Positions 16,745 through 26,325 are shown, numbered from the stretch's first letter. The stretch: DNA of 32,670 nt from Xenococcaceae cyanobacterium MO_188.B19 (GCA_030065715.1 JASJDF010000005.1:1-32670), one strand, 5' to 3'. Translations and numbers: made by a program. The notes: generated by a model from the sequence alone, not told the origin.

Positions 16745-17764
16745 CTAATTCCATTCAGTTAATACAATTTTCCCGATTGTATTTCCCTGTTCAATACGCT
16801 GATGAACCTTTCTCAGATTTTCAGCATTAATTGGTTTAACAATATCATTGCAGGTTGTGAAAATTGAATTTCCTTCGATAAGTTGACTGATTCTATTGAG
16901 TAATTTACCTTGTTCTGCCATATCCTCCGTCTGATACATGGAGCGAGTAAACATAAATTCCCATACCAAACCTGCACTTTTACTTTTGAGAAGATTCATA
17001 TCTAGTGGCTTGCGGTTTTGAACAATGCAACAGATAACGCCTTGGGGTTTAATTGCCTCTGTAATAGCTTGCCAATGTCCATCAGTATCATTCAAACAAA
17101 GAATATAATCGACATTTTTATAACCAATCTGAGTAATTTCTTCTGCAAGATTACGACGATGATTAACAACTTCATCCGCACCGAGTTTTTGACACCAGGC
17201 AATAGTTTCAGCACGAGAAGCTGTAGCAATAACCCTCAGTTGGGCTAGTTTTTTTGCCAATTGAATGGCAATTGAACCTACTCCGCCCGCACCATTGATC
17301 ATTAAAATTGTTTTACCTGCATCATTTCCATTGGTGCTAATGTTTAATCTTTCAAAAAGGGCTTCCCAAGCTGTAATACTGGTTAATGGCAAAGCTGCTG
17401 CTGAAGCAAAATCCAAATTTTTGGGTTTATGTCCCACAATTCTCTCATCTACTAACTGAAACTCACTGTTGCTTCCTGGGCGAGTAATATCACCTGCATA
17501 ATAAACTTCATCTCCAGGCTGAAACTTTGTTACCTTATCTCCTACTTCAACTACGACTCCTGCTGCATCCCAACCGAGAATTTTTGGCGTAGTTTCTACC
17601 TTATCTTTAGGCGCACGTACTTTAGTATCTACAGGATTAACAGAAATTGCTTTTACTTCTACTAGTAAATCATGTCCACTTGTTATAGGCTTGTGAATTT
17701 CTAGATCTAGCAAGGTATTTTCATCAGTAATTGGTAAGTATTGAGTTAAACCTACTGCTTTCAT
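16745..17764 (-). CDS. Zinc-type alcohol dehydrogenase-like/quinone oxidoreductase (MDR superfamily)
   Basis: MKAVGLTQYLPI ... ILGWDAAGVVVEVGDKVTKFQPGDEVYYAG ... INGAGGVGSIAIQLAK. Confidence 0.92.
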   Translation of the reverse strand: MKAVGLTQYLPITDENTLLDLEIHKPITSGHDLLVEVKAISVNPVDTKVRAPKDKVETTPKILGWDAAGVVVEVGDKVTKFQPGDEVYYAGDITRPGSNSEFQLVDERIVGHKPKNLDFASAAALPLTSITAWEALFERLNISTNGNDAGKTILMINGAGGVGSIAIQLAKKLAQLRVIATASRAETIAWCQKLGADEVVNHRRNLAEEITQIGYKNVDYILCLNDTDGHWQAITEAIKPQGVICCIVQNRKPLDMNLLKSKSAGLVWEFMFTRSMYQTEDMAEQGKLLNRISQLIEGNSIFTTCNDIVKPINAENLRKVHQRIEQGNTIGKIVLTEWN

Positions 17765-17905
17765 GGTTTTTTTAGTCTCATCGATATACTTCTAGTTGGA
17801 AAAGATGACAAAAGCAACGATATTAAACGCTGATTACTAGCTTTATTTGGGAATAATATCAATAGTCATATCAAATTACTAAATGTTTGCTACAAATGAA
17901 AATCT

Positions 17906-17957
17906 GTAAGGGCTAAGAGGTTCGCTACCTTCGTCCGCGTACGCGAATAGCCCTTAC
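17906..17957. terminator. Stem-loop between ppsA and the MDR gene (possible terminator, or a repeat)
   Basis: GTAAGGGCTA ... TAGCCCTTAC perfect 10-bp arms, with an inner TTCGC/GCGAA pairing; 27 bp past the ppsA stop. Confidence 0.5.
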
Positions 17958-17983
17958 GAATCAAACAATAACTGAAACTCTAA

Positions 17984-20491
17984 TTAGTTGTTATCCATGC
18001 CTTCAGTTTGAGCAACTTCTAGCAAAGTTTTGAGTACTGAGTCAGGGTTAAGACTGAGAGAATCAATACCTAGTTCTACTAGAAAGCGGGCAAACTCAGG
18101 ATAGTCACTAGGTGCTTGACCACAGATACCCACCTTGCGACCTTTGGCTTTTGCCTTGGTAATTACTTGTCTTACCATCTCTTTGACTCCCTCATTGCGT
18201 TCATCAAAGAGGTGAGCAACCAAAGCGGAGTCACGGTCAAGTCCTAAAGTTAGCTGAGTTAAGTCATTAGAACCAATAGAGAACCCATCAAATACTTCGC
18301 TGTATTGATCTGCCAAGATAACATTATTGGGGATCTCGCACATGACATAGACTTGCAAACCATTTTCCCCTCGCTTCAGACCATATTTGGCCATTTCTGC
18401 TAACACCTTGCGACCCTCGTCAGGGGTGCGGCAGAAGGGAATCATCGGAATAACATTAGTTAAACCCATTTCATCCCGCACCCGTTTCAGAGCTTTACAC
18501 TCTAAACCGTAAGCATCGCGGTATTTCTCATCGTAGTAGCGAGAAGCACCCCGCCAGCCAATCATCGGGTTTTCTTCCTCTGGCTCAAATTGTTGCCCAC
18601 CAAGGAGATTAGCGTACTCATTGCTCTTAAAGTCAGACATCCGCACCACTACAGGTTTGGGATAAAAAGCAGCAGCAATCATACCAATGCCTTGAGCCAA
18701 CTTATCGACGAAAAACTCGGGTTTATGGTCATAAAGTGCAGTTAACTCAGCAATTTTTCCTTTGACTAATTCATCTTCTAACTCGTCAAAATGAAGTAAT
18801 GCTAGGGGATGGGCTTTGATGTGGTTGGCAATGATAAACTCAAACCGCGCCAAGCCAACTCCATCGCAGGGAATAGCAGATAGACCAAAGGCTTCTTCTG
18901 GGTTGCCCACATTCATCAGGATTTTGGTACGTGTACGGGGGAGGTTTTCCAGTTCGGTTTCTTGAATCTCAAACGGCACTAATCCCTCATAAACTCTTCC
19001 TTCTTCTCCTTCTGCACAGGAGACAGTCACTTCCTGACCTGTGGTTAAGACTCCTGTCGCCTTACCACAGCCAACGAGTGCCGGAATTCCCATTTCGCGA
19101 GCAATAATTGCTGCGTGGCAGGTCCGTCCGCCCTGATTAGTAATAATCGCGCTGGCTTTTTTCATAATCGGTTCCCAATCGGGATCGGTTTTATTGGTAA
19201 CTAAAACTTCCCCAGCTTGAAATTCATCGAGCTTCTGGACATTCAAAATTACCCTGGCTTTACCTTGACCGATCATTTCCCCTACAGCACGACCTCGGAC
19301 GAGAATTTCGCTGGTTCCTTGAAGTTGATAGTTCCGTAGAGTAGTTCCAGATTTTTGAGATTGTACTGTTTCTGGGCGAGCTTGAACGATGAATAATTCC
19401 CCTGTTAGACCGTCTTTGGCCCACTCGATGTCCATGGGAGTGTATTGACCACGCACTTGGGAATAATGGTCTTCAATAATGGCAGACCACTTGGCTAAAG
19501 TGAGAATTTCCTCATCAGCGATCGCGTATTTCTGCCTTTCTGATTCAGGTACGGGGACATTTTTAGTCAGTTTCCCACCACCCACATCATAGACCATTTT
19601 GATTTCCTTACTACCGAGACGTTTTTTCAAGATCGGTCGGTAGCCTTCCTGGAGAGTGGGCTTAAACACAAAGTACTCATCGGGGTTAACTGCACCTTGA
19701 ACGACATTTTCCCCTAATCCATAGGCAGCAGTAACTAAGGCTGCATTCTTGAACCCTGTCTCCGTATCAATGGAGAACATGACCCCAGACGCAGCGAGAT
19801 CGGAGCGCACCATCTTTTGGACTCCCACCGAGAGAGCTACTTCAAAGTGGTCGAAACCCTTAATCGTACGATAAGAGATAGCTCGGTCGGTAAATAGGGA
19901 AGCGAAGCACTTGTGGCAAGCGTCTAACACTGCTCTTACCCCATGAACATTGAGATAGGTTTCTTGCTGTCCCGCAAAACTAGCATCGGGCAAGTCTTCT
20001 GCTGTTGCGGAAGAGCGCACCGCTACATCAGTATAACTGGTATAACGCTTGCACTCCTCCTGTTCTAACTCCGACAAGCGATCGCAGAAATCAGCAGCCC
20101 CATTATAGCGATCGCACAATTTGATATAAGCCCTGGTAATGGCTAGTTCTAGTTCAGCTGGGAAGGGGGTATTGAGAATTAAAGCACGAGCTAACTTACC
20201 ATGTTGTCGCAGGTTGCTCATATCTTCCACATCTAGGTCTGAGAATAACTCTCGCAGTTTCTTTTGTAAACCTGCTTGCTCAATAAAGTAGCGATAAGCG
20301 TAAGCTGTGGTGGCAAAGCCAGTGGGAACATTAACACCTTTCGGGGTTAATTGTTGAATCATCTCACCCAAAGAGGCATTTTTGCCCCCCACCAAGGGGA
20401 TATCTCCAATGCCAACCTCTTCAAACCACAGAACTAAAGCTTTTTCTTTAGTAGATGGGAAAGGCTTGGGATTAACTGTTGTTTGGGTCAT
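17984..20491 (-). CDS. ppsA: Phosphoenolpyruvate synthase
   Basis: 835 aa; VGGKNASLGEMIQQL ... AVRSSATAEDLPDASFAGQQETYLNV ... GGRTCHAAIIAREMGIPALVGCG ... SIGSNDLTQLTLGLDRDS. Confidence 0.97.
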   Translation of the reverse strand: MTQTTVNPKPFPSTKEKALVLWFEEVGIGDIPLVGGKNASLGEMIQQLTPKGVNVPTGFATTAYAYRYFIEQAGLQKKLRELFSDLDVEDMSNLRQHGKLARALILNTPFPAELELAITRAYIKLCDRYNGAADFCDRLSELEQEECKRYTSYTDVAVRSSATAEDLPDASFAGQQETYLNVHGVRAVLDACHKCFASLFTDRAISYRTIKGFDHFEVALSVGVQKMVRSDLAASGVMFSIDTETGFKNAALVTAAYGLGENVVQGAVNPDEYFVFKPTLQEGYRPILKKRLGSKEIKMVYDVGGGKLTKNVPVPESERQKYAIADEEILTLAKWSAIIEDHYSQVRGQYTPMDIEWAKDGLTGELFIVQARPETVQSQKSGTTLRNYQLQGTSEILVRGRAVGEMIGQGKARVILNVQKLDEFQAGEVLVTNKTDPDWEPIMKKASAIITNQGGRTCHAAIIAREMGIPALVGCGKATGVLTTGQEVTVSCAEGEEGRVYEGLVPFEIQETELENLPRTRTKILMNVGNPEEAFGLSAIPCDGVGLARFEFIIANHIKAHPLALLHFDELEDELVKGKIAELTALYDHKPEFFVDKLAQGIGMIAAAFYPKPVVVRMSDFKSNEYANLLGGQQFEPEEENPMIGWRGASRYYDEKYRDAYGLECKALKRVRDEMGLTNVIPMIPFCRTPDEGRKVLAEMAKYGLKRGENGLQVYVMCEIPNNVILADQYSEVFDGFSIGSNDLTQLTLGLDRDSALVAHLFDERNEGVKEMVRQVITKAKAKGRKVGICGQAPSDYPEFARFLVELGIDSLSLNPDSVLKTLLEVAQTEGMDNN

Positions 20492-20695
20492 AGATTTAAC
20501 TCCTGAGATGTTTGAACTTTTATCCTAGAAGAGGGATTCTTTAACGCTTCAGAAATTAATTAATTTATAATTTGTGTTGCTTAACTCTTAACTAGGGTTG
20601 GTTAAAATTAAGGTTCTCGATCAATCTTCCTTGCCCTCCTTGTCTTCTCATAAAACATCTCGACTTTTATGAAACAGAATGGGAATTAAAGAGGT

Positions 20696-20905
20696 TCAAT
20701 TGATTGCTTTTGTTAGAGGATGCCACAGTTCTGCTTCTGTAGGAATAATCCAGTTGTCTTTTTGGCTGTCTAGTGAACCTGAACCATAGATTAACGGTAT
20801 TGACCCCATAAGCACGGAAGCAATAAGCACTAGCAAAACTAAAGTAAGTTCGTTCAGATGTTTGCGGTTCGGGTGGAGTAATTGTGTAAGTCGTTGTGTA
20901 CTCAT
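20696..20905 (-). CDS. Small single-TM protein (69 aa), unknown function
   Basis: Strong RBS (AAGGAGAGGTGGGAA-ATG); central hydrophobic helix LTLVLLVLIASVLMGSIPLIYG. The overlapping 81-aa frame has no comparable RBS. Confidence 0.6.
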   Translation of the reverse strand: MSTQRLTQLLHPNRKHLNELTLVLLVLIASVLMGSIPLIYGSGSLDSQKDNWIIPTEAELWHPLTKAIN

Positions 20906-21334
20906 TTCCCACCTCTCCTTAGTATTTTTTTTGCTGAAAAAGCTAACTAACTAACCAACTAACTTTTTTGAAGCATAAAATAGTTATTAGCTTTCATATT
21001 TTTATTTTAAACTCTAAAAAATATTTGTTCATATTAATATAAATCTTAATATGAAAATGTCAAGAAATCACGACAATTAATTGTGGTAATAGATTATTTT
21101 AATCTGGCAGATTTGATCTCATTACTTTTAGTTCTCAGAGTTTAATTTGTTTGTAATTTAGGCTAAACAAGGTTTTAAGCTATTTTTCTTGGAAATAAAT
21201 AAAAATAATTTTAGTAACTTATTGCTAAATTGATCGAGATAATTATAACAAAGTCAATATCGGCAAATGATCATACTCTGACTATTCTTGACACTTTAAG
21301 TGTTATAATTAGTGTTTGGTTATAAATCAACAAG

Positions 21335-21358
21335 TAAAACAACATTGATGTTGTTTTA
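21335..21358. repeat. Perfect inverted repeat TAAAACAACAT-TG-ATGTTGTTTTA
   Basis: 11-bp arms in the long intergenic region upstream of pfkA. Confidence 0.7.
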
Positions 21359-21489
21359 GTAGCAAACAAAATAATCATAAAAGTGTTACCTGTTTAACAA
21401 AAAAATAATCGTGTTTAATGGTTGAATAGAATTAAATAGCAACTAAATTCAATAAAAATGTTGAAGTTAATAACTCCTGTTTTTGTGAT

Positions 21490-21740
21490 TGGTGGTATCA
21501 GAGCAAGCAAGAACTAGCAGACTACATTTTTCCCTATAACGGGATTGAAGTGAATCCAAATTCACTGTTTGACCTTCAAATTACGCTGATTCACTCTGTA
21601 GCTGATGTAGTCAATAACGACCCTGATATAGGCGATCTCCTTCAAGTAGTATTTTTGGAAACTGTAATGTTTCTCTCGGCGAAAAAGTTGATCCTACTGT
21701 CGAATTGGAAGATAGCAGTACAGTAATTGCAGCGGAGTAA
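21490..21740 (+). pseudogene. Glycogen phosphorylase remnant with internal deletion and frameshift
   Basis: WWYQSKQELADYIFPYNGIEVNPNSLFDLQ joined to ITLIHSVADVVNNDPDIGDLLQVVFLE; frame shift to ..NCNVSLGEKVDPT. These segments resemble GlgP K(Q/R)LA.YI...G..V.P.S.FDVQ and VA.VVNNDP..GD.LKVVFLPNYNVSLAEK. Confidence 0.72.
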
Positions 21741-21746
21741 AGGTAG

Positions 21747-22817
21747 ATGGGAAAAAGAATTGGTATTCTAACTAGTGGTGGTGACTGTCCTGGACTTAAT
21801 ATGGTAATCAGAACGGTGGTTAGTCATGCAAGACTCACCTATGATTGGGAAGTTTTAGGCATTCCTTACGCCACCAAGGGTTTGCTAGAGAGCAAAGCCA
21901 GTACTTTGAGCTTACACGGCTTAGATTTGCATGGTATCGATCCCTTACTCAGTATGGGAGGAACAATTCTCGGTTCTACCAATAAAGGAGATACCCTAGC
22001 TCAGGCAAAACAGCTTTTTGCTGGATACCAAGCACTAAAACTAGATGCCCTAATTGCAATTGGTGGTGACGGAAGTTTAGCAATTTTGCGAGAATTAGCT
22101 AATCAGGGAAATTGGAATCTGGTAGCAATTCCCAAGACAATTGATAATGATGTGGCTTTTACAGAACGCTCAGTGGGGTTTGATACGGCAGTCAACACCG
22201 TAGTAGATGCCCTCAATCGTCTGACTTACACAGCTGCAAGTCATGATCGCATCATGGTGGTAGAGGTTATGGGGCGCACAGCAGGGCATTTAGCTTTACA
22301 AGCAGGCATTGCTGGGGGTGCAGATGTCATTTTAATTCCAGAAATTCCCTATTCCCTGCCCCAAGTTTGTCAGAAACTGAGAGAGTTGCGGGATAAATGG
22401 CAGCGCAAATTTGCTCTGATTATTGTTGCCGAAGGAGCCAAAACCCAAACAGGAGAAATCAGTTGCTATACTGATTCTTTGGGAGAAGTCCGACTGCGGG
22501 GTATTGGTCAATATATTACCGAGCAAATACCTGCTTGTAGTGAAGAGGGAGTAGAAACTCGCTTGACCATTTTAGGACATGTCCAAAGGGGTGGTATGCC
22601 ATCCGCTTGGGATCGGATTCTGGCTGCTGCTTTTGGTAAAGCTGCCATTGATCTAGTCGCTCAAAAACAATTTGATCGTATGGTTGCCTGGCGCAATGGG
22701 GAAGTAGGTAGTGTTCCTCTAGAATTAGTTATCAACGACAGTCCTTCTTTGGTCACTCCCAATAGTGCTTTGGTGCAAACAGCCCGTTCTCTTGGAATTT
22801 ATGTTGGGCAGAGTTAA
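21747..22817 (+). CDS. pfkA: 6-phosphofructokinase
   Basis: MGKRIGILTSGGDCPGLNMVIRTVV ... AIGGDGSLAIL ... IPKTIDNDV ... GHVQRGGMPSAWDR. Confidence 0.95.
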   Translation: MGKRIGILTSGGDCPGLNMVIRTVVSHARLTYDWEVLGIPYATKGLLESKASTLSLHGLDLHGIDPLLSMGGTILGSTNKGDTLAQAKQLFAGYQALKLDALIAIGGDGSLAILRELANQGNWNLVAIPKTIDNDVAFTERSVGFDTAVNTVVDALNRLTYTAASHDRIMVVEVMGRTAGHLALQAGIAGGADVILIPEIPYSLPQVCQKLRELRDKWQRKFALIIVAEGAKTQTGEISCYTDSLGEVRLRGIGQYITEQIPACSEEGVETRLTILGHVQRGGMPSAWDRILAAAFGKAAIDLVAQKQFDRMVAWRNGEVGSVPLELVINDSPSLVTPNSALVQTARSLGIYVGQS

Positions 22818-23170
22818 CATATTCTACTAATCAATGAACGTGGTCTGAAGCAATTTCTAAAAACCTAACAAATCAACCTTTATAGGTTGAAGTACTTCCC
22901 ATTGTTGGCGAAGTTTGTGTTTTGTGTATAGAGGGGATCTTTCTGGTTAGCTTCAGAGAAGGCACTACCAATCACTGTTTTGGCGTCTTGGCAAACACTA
23001 GACCCAGCAATTCTCATAATCGGAATTGCTGAGATTCAGCCATAAAGAATTTTAACCGAATGAATGACCTTGGACAATCCCCGTTTCTTTTTGGGCTTTT
23101 ATTCGGGAAACCCAATCGCAAATAGCTTTAATTTTTCTAACTTCGGAAAAAATGAGCGAAACGTAAGCTA

Positions 23171-24223
23171 CTAATCACGCCCTAATGTCGGTATCAGAAT
23201 TTTCTGGTCATAAACCTTAACTTGATCAACATCAACTAAAGAATTTTGCAAAGGATATCCTTTTTCAAAGTCTCTCAGATTTGACAAAGTTGTCTCGGCA
23301 ATGTTACTTAGAGCATTGTCAGTCAAGAAAGCTTGATGACTAGTAATAAGTACGTTAGGAAATGTTAAGAGCCTTTCCAACAAATCATCCTCAATGATTT
23401 CATTCGACAAATCCTCAAAGAAAAAACGCTCCTCTTGCTCATAGACATCGAGACCTAGATAGCCAATTTTCCGGCTCTTAAGCCCTCTAATTACGGCTTT
23501 AGTGTCAATTACTCCTCCTCGGCTGGTATTAATCAGCATCACGCCTGGCTTCATGTAATTGATAAGCTCTTCATTAATCAGGTAATGGGTATTTTGAGTT
23601 AGAGGACAGTGAAGCGAAATGATATCAGATGTGGCAGCAAGTGAGATCAAATCGACATATTTTACTCCTTGAGCTTCCAAATCTTGGTTTGGATGTAAGT
23701 CATAAGCTAAAATCTTGCATCCAAATCCTTTGATTAACATCTGCGATACAAGAGAGCCAATTTTACCAGTTCCAATAATTCCCACAGTCTTGCCATAGAG
23801 GTCAAATCCTACTAGACCCTCTAGGGAAAAATTACCATCTCGCACTCGGTTGTAAGCACGATAAATTTTTCGGTTTAGGGATAGAATTAAAGCGATTGTA
23901 TGTTCAGCGACGGCATGTGGCGAATACTCAGGAACACGCACAATGGTTAACCCCAACTTTTTGGCAACTTTTAAATCTACATTGTTGAAACCAGTGCAGC
24001 GTAGTGCAATAAGGCGAGTTCCCCCATCGGCAAGCTTACAAAGGGTTTCTTGATCCACTTGGTCGTTAACAAATACACACACTGATTTAAATCCTGATGC
24101 TAAAACTGCCGTGTACTGATTCAGATGCAGATCCAAAAAATGCAAATCATGACCATAATTTAAATTAACCTCTTCTAAGAACTTTCGTTCGTACGGTTTT
24201 GTACTAAATACTGCCGCTCTCAT
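23171..24223 (-). CDS. ldhA: D-lactate dehydrogenase / 2-hydroxyacid dehydrogenase
   Basis: MRAAVFSTKPYERKFLEEVN ... VGIIGTGKIGSLVSQMLIKGFGCKILAYDLHPN ... MLINTSRGGVIDTKA. Met at 24223 preferred over 24274. Confidence 0.92.
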   Translation of the reverse strand: MRAAVFSTKPYERKFLEEVNLNYGHDLHFLDLHLNQYTAVLASGFKSVCVFVNDQVDQETLCKLADGGTRLIALRCTGFNNVDLKVAKKLGLTIVRVPEYSPHAVAEHTIALILSLNRKIYRAYNRVRDGNFSLEGLVGFDLYGKTVGIIGTGKIGSLVSQMLIKGFGCKILAYDLHPNQDLEAQGVKYVDLISLAATSDIISLHCPLTQNTHYLINEELINYMKPGVMLINTSRGGVIDTKAVIRGLKSRKIGYLGLDVYEQEERFFFEDLSNEIIEDDLLERLLTFPNVLITSHQAFLTDNALSNIAETTLSNLRDFEKGYPLQNSLVDVDQVKVYDQKILIPTLGRD

Positions 24224-24803
24224 GATTTTCTTTTGGTAATTTATTACACTAAATGGATATTTAATAATTAACATTAATATATTTAATTCTACATATTTTT
24301 CAGTATATAGAACTACAAAATTAAAATTTTATACACGAGAAAACCTAAAATTTTAAAATTATACTTTTCCGAAAATATATATATTATTTTTATGGAAAAA
24401 AGATAAATAAATGATAAAGACAGAACGATTATGAATGACCTTCTCCTTTAGAATACATCCTTCAAAATCATGATCGATAATGTATATAAAAATAATGCTT
24501 CTGTCGCAAAAAGTAAAAAAAAACAGAATTAACCTGTGTTTATCTAATTTTTCAGATAGTAATTTCAAAGAGAAACTCAACAAATTTTTCTGTCCTAAAA
24601 CATCTTTTTTATTAACTCCTTTGACCTGGACTTTACTGAAATCTTGCATCTAATCTGTAACTGACTTGTGGGATCAGGGAAAAGGGTAAAACTTAAGGGG
24701 AAAAGGATAATAAATTGATTATCAACCCTGGATTATCAAGTTTATTTATACTAGCGCAAGATCTGATATTAAATCACTAAATGTTTGCTACACATAAAGC
24801 ATC

Positions 24804-24936
24804 TATAGCGGTTCTCAAATTGATGAGGTACATGATCTAGGATATTCAAAATAAGTGCAATCCCTTTCACCATTTACCTTTCCTCTTTTACCATCCACAC
24901 CGATTAACGTATTTCACTGAATCGAGAACCGCTATA
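24804..24936. mobile_element. MITE-like element (133 bp) with TATAGCGGTTCTC terminal inverted repeats
   Basis: Left TATAGCGGTTCTC (24804-24816); right GAGAACCGCTATA (24924-24936). Weaker pairing extends inward to GTAC/GTAT. TA at the outer ends fits a TA-target (IS630/Tc1-type) element. Confidence 0.65.
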
Positions 24937-25080
24937 CTACTGTAAAAGGTGCAATTATAGGGGCTATAAATAAGGGAAAAAGTTGATAACTTATTAATAA
25001 AACTATCATGGTTATACGCAATAAATATTTATTATACTTTTGGATTAAATCATGATTAGTTAATAATTTAGGAATTAGAT

Positions 25081-26166
25081 TTATTTCTGCTCAATTATCT
25101 CAATATTTCTACTATCCATTGCTGCTAAAAATAAATCTGTAGGTAAAGCTTGTTCTACAGGATGAATACCAGGCTTATGTAACTTTTCTGCTAATAGTAA
25201 TTGAGCAATACTTCCCGTACCAGCAGCAGCAGCGATCGCGGTATTTTCATGTACCATAGTAGAACAATAGCGAGATGCTTTGCCTGTTTTGATTCCTGTA
25301 ATCTCGGCTCGCATCGCTACCCCAATACCACTAAACTTATCTGTTACAGAAGTCATGAAATAACTGACTTTAGAAAAGAACTCAATTCCTTTAGGAGTCG
25401 TTACCCAAGACTCAGGAAAAATATGAGCCGTAATCCAAGTAAGGTGATTATAAAAGTCGGGAACAGAGCCAAATTTAGTAATTACTGTATCTGCATTAAA
25501 AGAGTCAGCAAAAGTATAAGTTTCTGGAACATCAAACCAATATACTCCCGTCTTACCATAGGGTTTGGGAAACTCTATTACTTCTCTTGCTGTGTAAGGT
25601 AAAACTTTTTGCCATTTGCCATCTATCCAAGCATCAAATTGATTTTTTAACCCCAAAAAAGTAGTTCGCATCACTGTAACTCCTGCCCCACCAGAGCCAG
25701 CTACTACATAACTTAAATGAATCTTTTCGGGCTTATCAAAATGCTCTACGCCTTGCTTGACCATACTGTTAGAAATACCAGGAAAAATACCTGTATTCAG
25801 AATTGCTGTAATTCCTGAAGCTTTGGCTTTATCTTGATATTGAATTACTTTTTCATAGAAAGAACGGTGATCACTGACATCAAGATAATCAACCCCTAAA
25901 TCAATACAAGTTTCTAAAACTCGACCATCACGATAATGAAAAGCACCGGCACAATGTACTACCAAATCAACATTACTAATTGCTGTTGCTAAATGCGATT
26001 TATCTGTTAAATCTAAACAAAGAAAATTGAGAGGAGATTTAACTACTGTATTAGGATTTCTACTAGTAACAATTACTTTGGCATTAGTATGGTTAGCAAT
26101 ATCTTCGGCTACACTAGACCCAATTCTGCCACAACCACCAATAACTAAAACTTTTTTCTGACTCAT
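25081..26166 (-). CDS. Saccharopine dehydrogenase-like NAD(P)-binding protein
   Basis: MSQKKVLVIGGCGRIGSSVAEDIANHTNAKVIVTSRN ... NVDLVVHCAGAFHYRDGRVLETCIDLGVDYLDVSDH. Confidence 0.85.
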   Translation of the reverse strand: MSQKKVLVIGGCGRIGSSVAEDIANHTNAKVIVTSRNPNTVVKSPLNFLCLDLTDKSHLATAISNVDLVVHCAGAFHYRDGRVLETCIDLGVDYLDVSDHRSFYEKVIQYQDKAKASGITAILNTGIFPGISNSMVKQGVEHFDKPEKIHLSYVVAGSGGAGVTVMRTTFLGLKNQFDAWIDGKWQKVLPYTAREVIEFPKPYGKTGVYWFDVPETYTFADSFNADTVITKFGSVPDFYNHLTWITAHIFPESWVTTPKGIEFFSKVSYFMTSVTDKFSGIGVAMRAEITGIKTGKASRYCSTMVHENTAIAAAAGTGSIAQLLLAEKLHKPGIHPVEQALPTDLFLAAMDSRNIEIIEQK

Positions 26167-26218
26167 CTGGTTTAATCGTGCATTTTTAATTTGGAAAACT
26201 CATTACCGTTACTCAACC

Positions 26219-26272
26219 GTCCTAAAGGATATATGCGTAGCGGTATCCCCTTGCGGGACACCTTCGGATATA
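26219..26272. repeat. Inverted copy of the modular palindromic repeat at 14786-14905
   Basis: Reverse complement contains TATCCGAAGGTGTCCCGCAAGGGGATACCGCTA, identical over 33 bp to 14808-14840, followed by CGCATATATCCTTTAGGAC. Confidence 0.88.
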
Positions 26273-26325
26273 AAACAATGAAGTCTGTAGTGACAAGTAA
26301 CTAGTTGTGCAAAATTAATTAGATA

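Noticed and set aside
17018-17459. Two plus-strand ORFs antisense to the MDR dehydrogenase
   Set aside because: Shadow ORFs with no RBS or domain.
20667-20912. 81-aa frame overlapping the 69-aa small protein
   Set aside because: The overlapping frame has the strong RBS and a TM helix; this one looks like an alternate-frame artefact.
22332-22526. ORF antisense to pfkA
   Set aside because: Shadow ORF.
24359-24649. 96-aa minus-strand ORF in AT-rich intergenic
   Set aside because: Compositionally biased, no RBS or domain; insufficient support.
25201-25602. 133-aa ORF antisense to the saccharopine dehydrogenase-like gene
   Set aside because: Shadow ORF.
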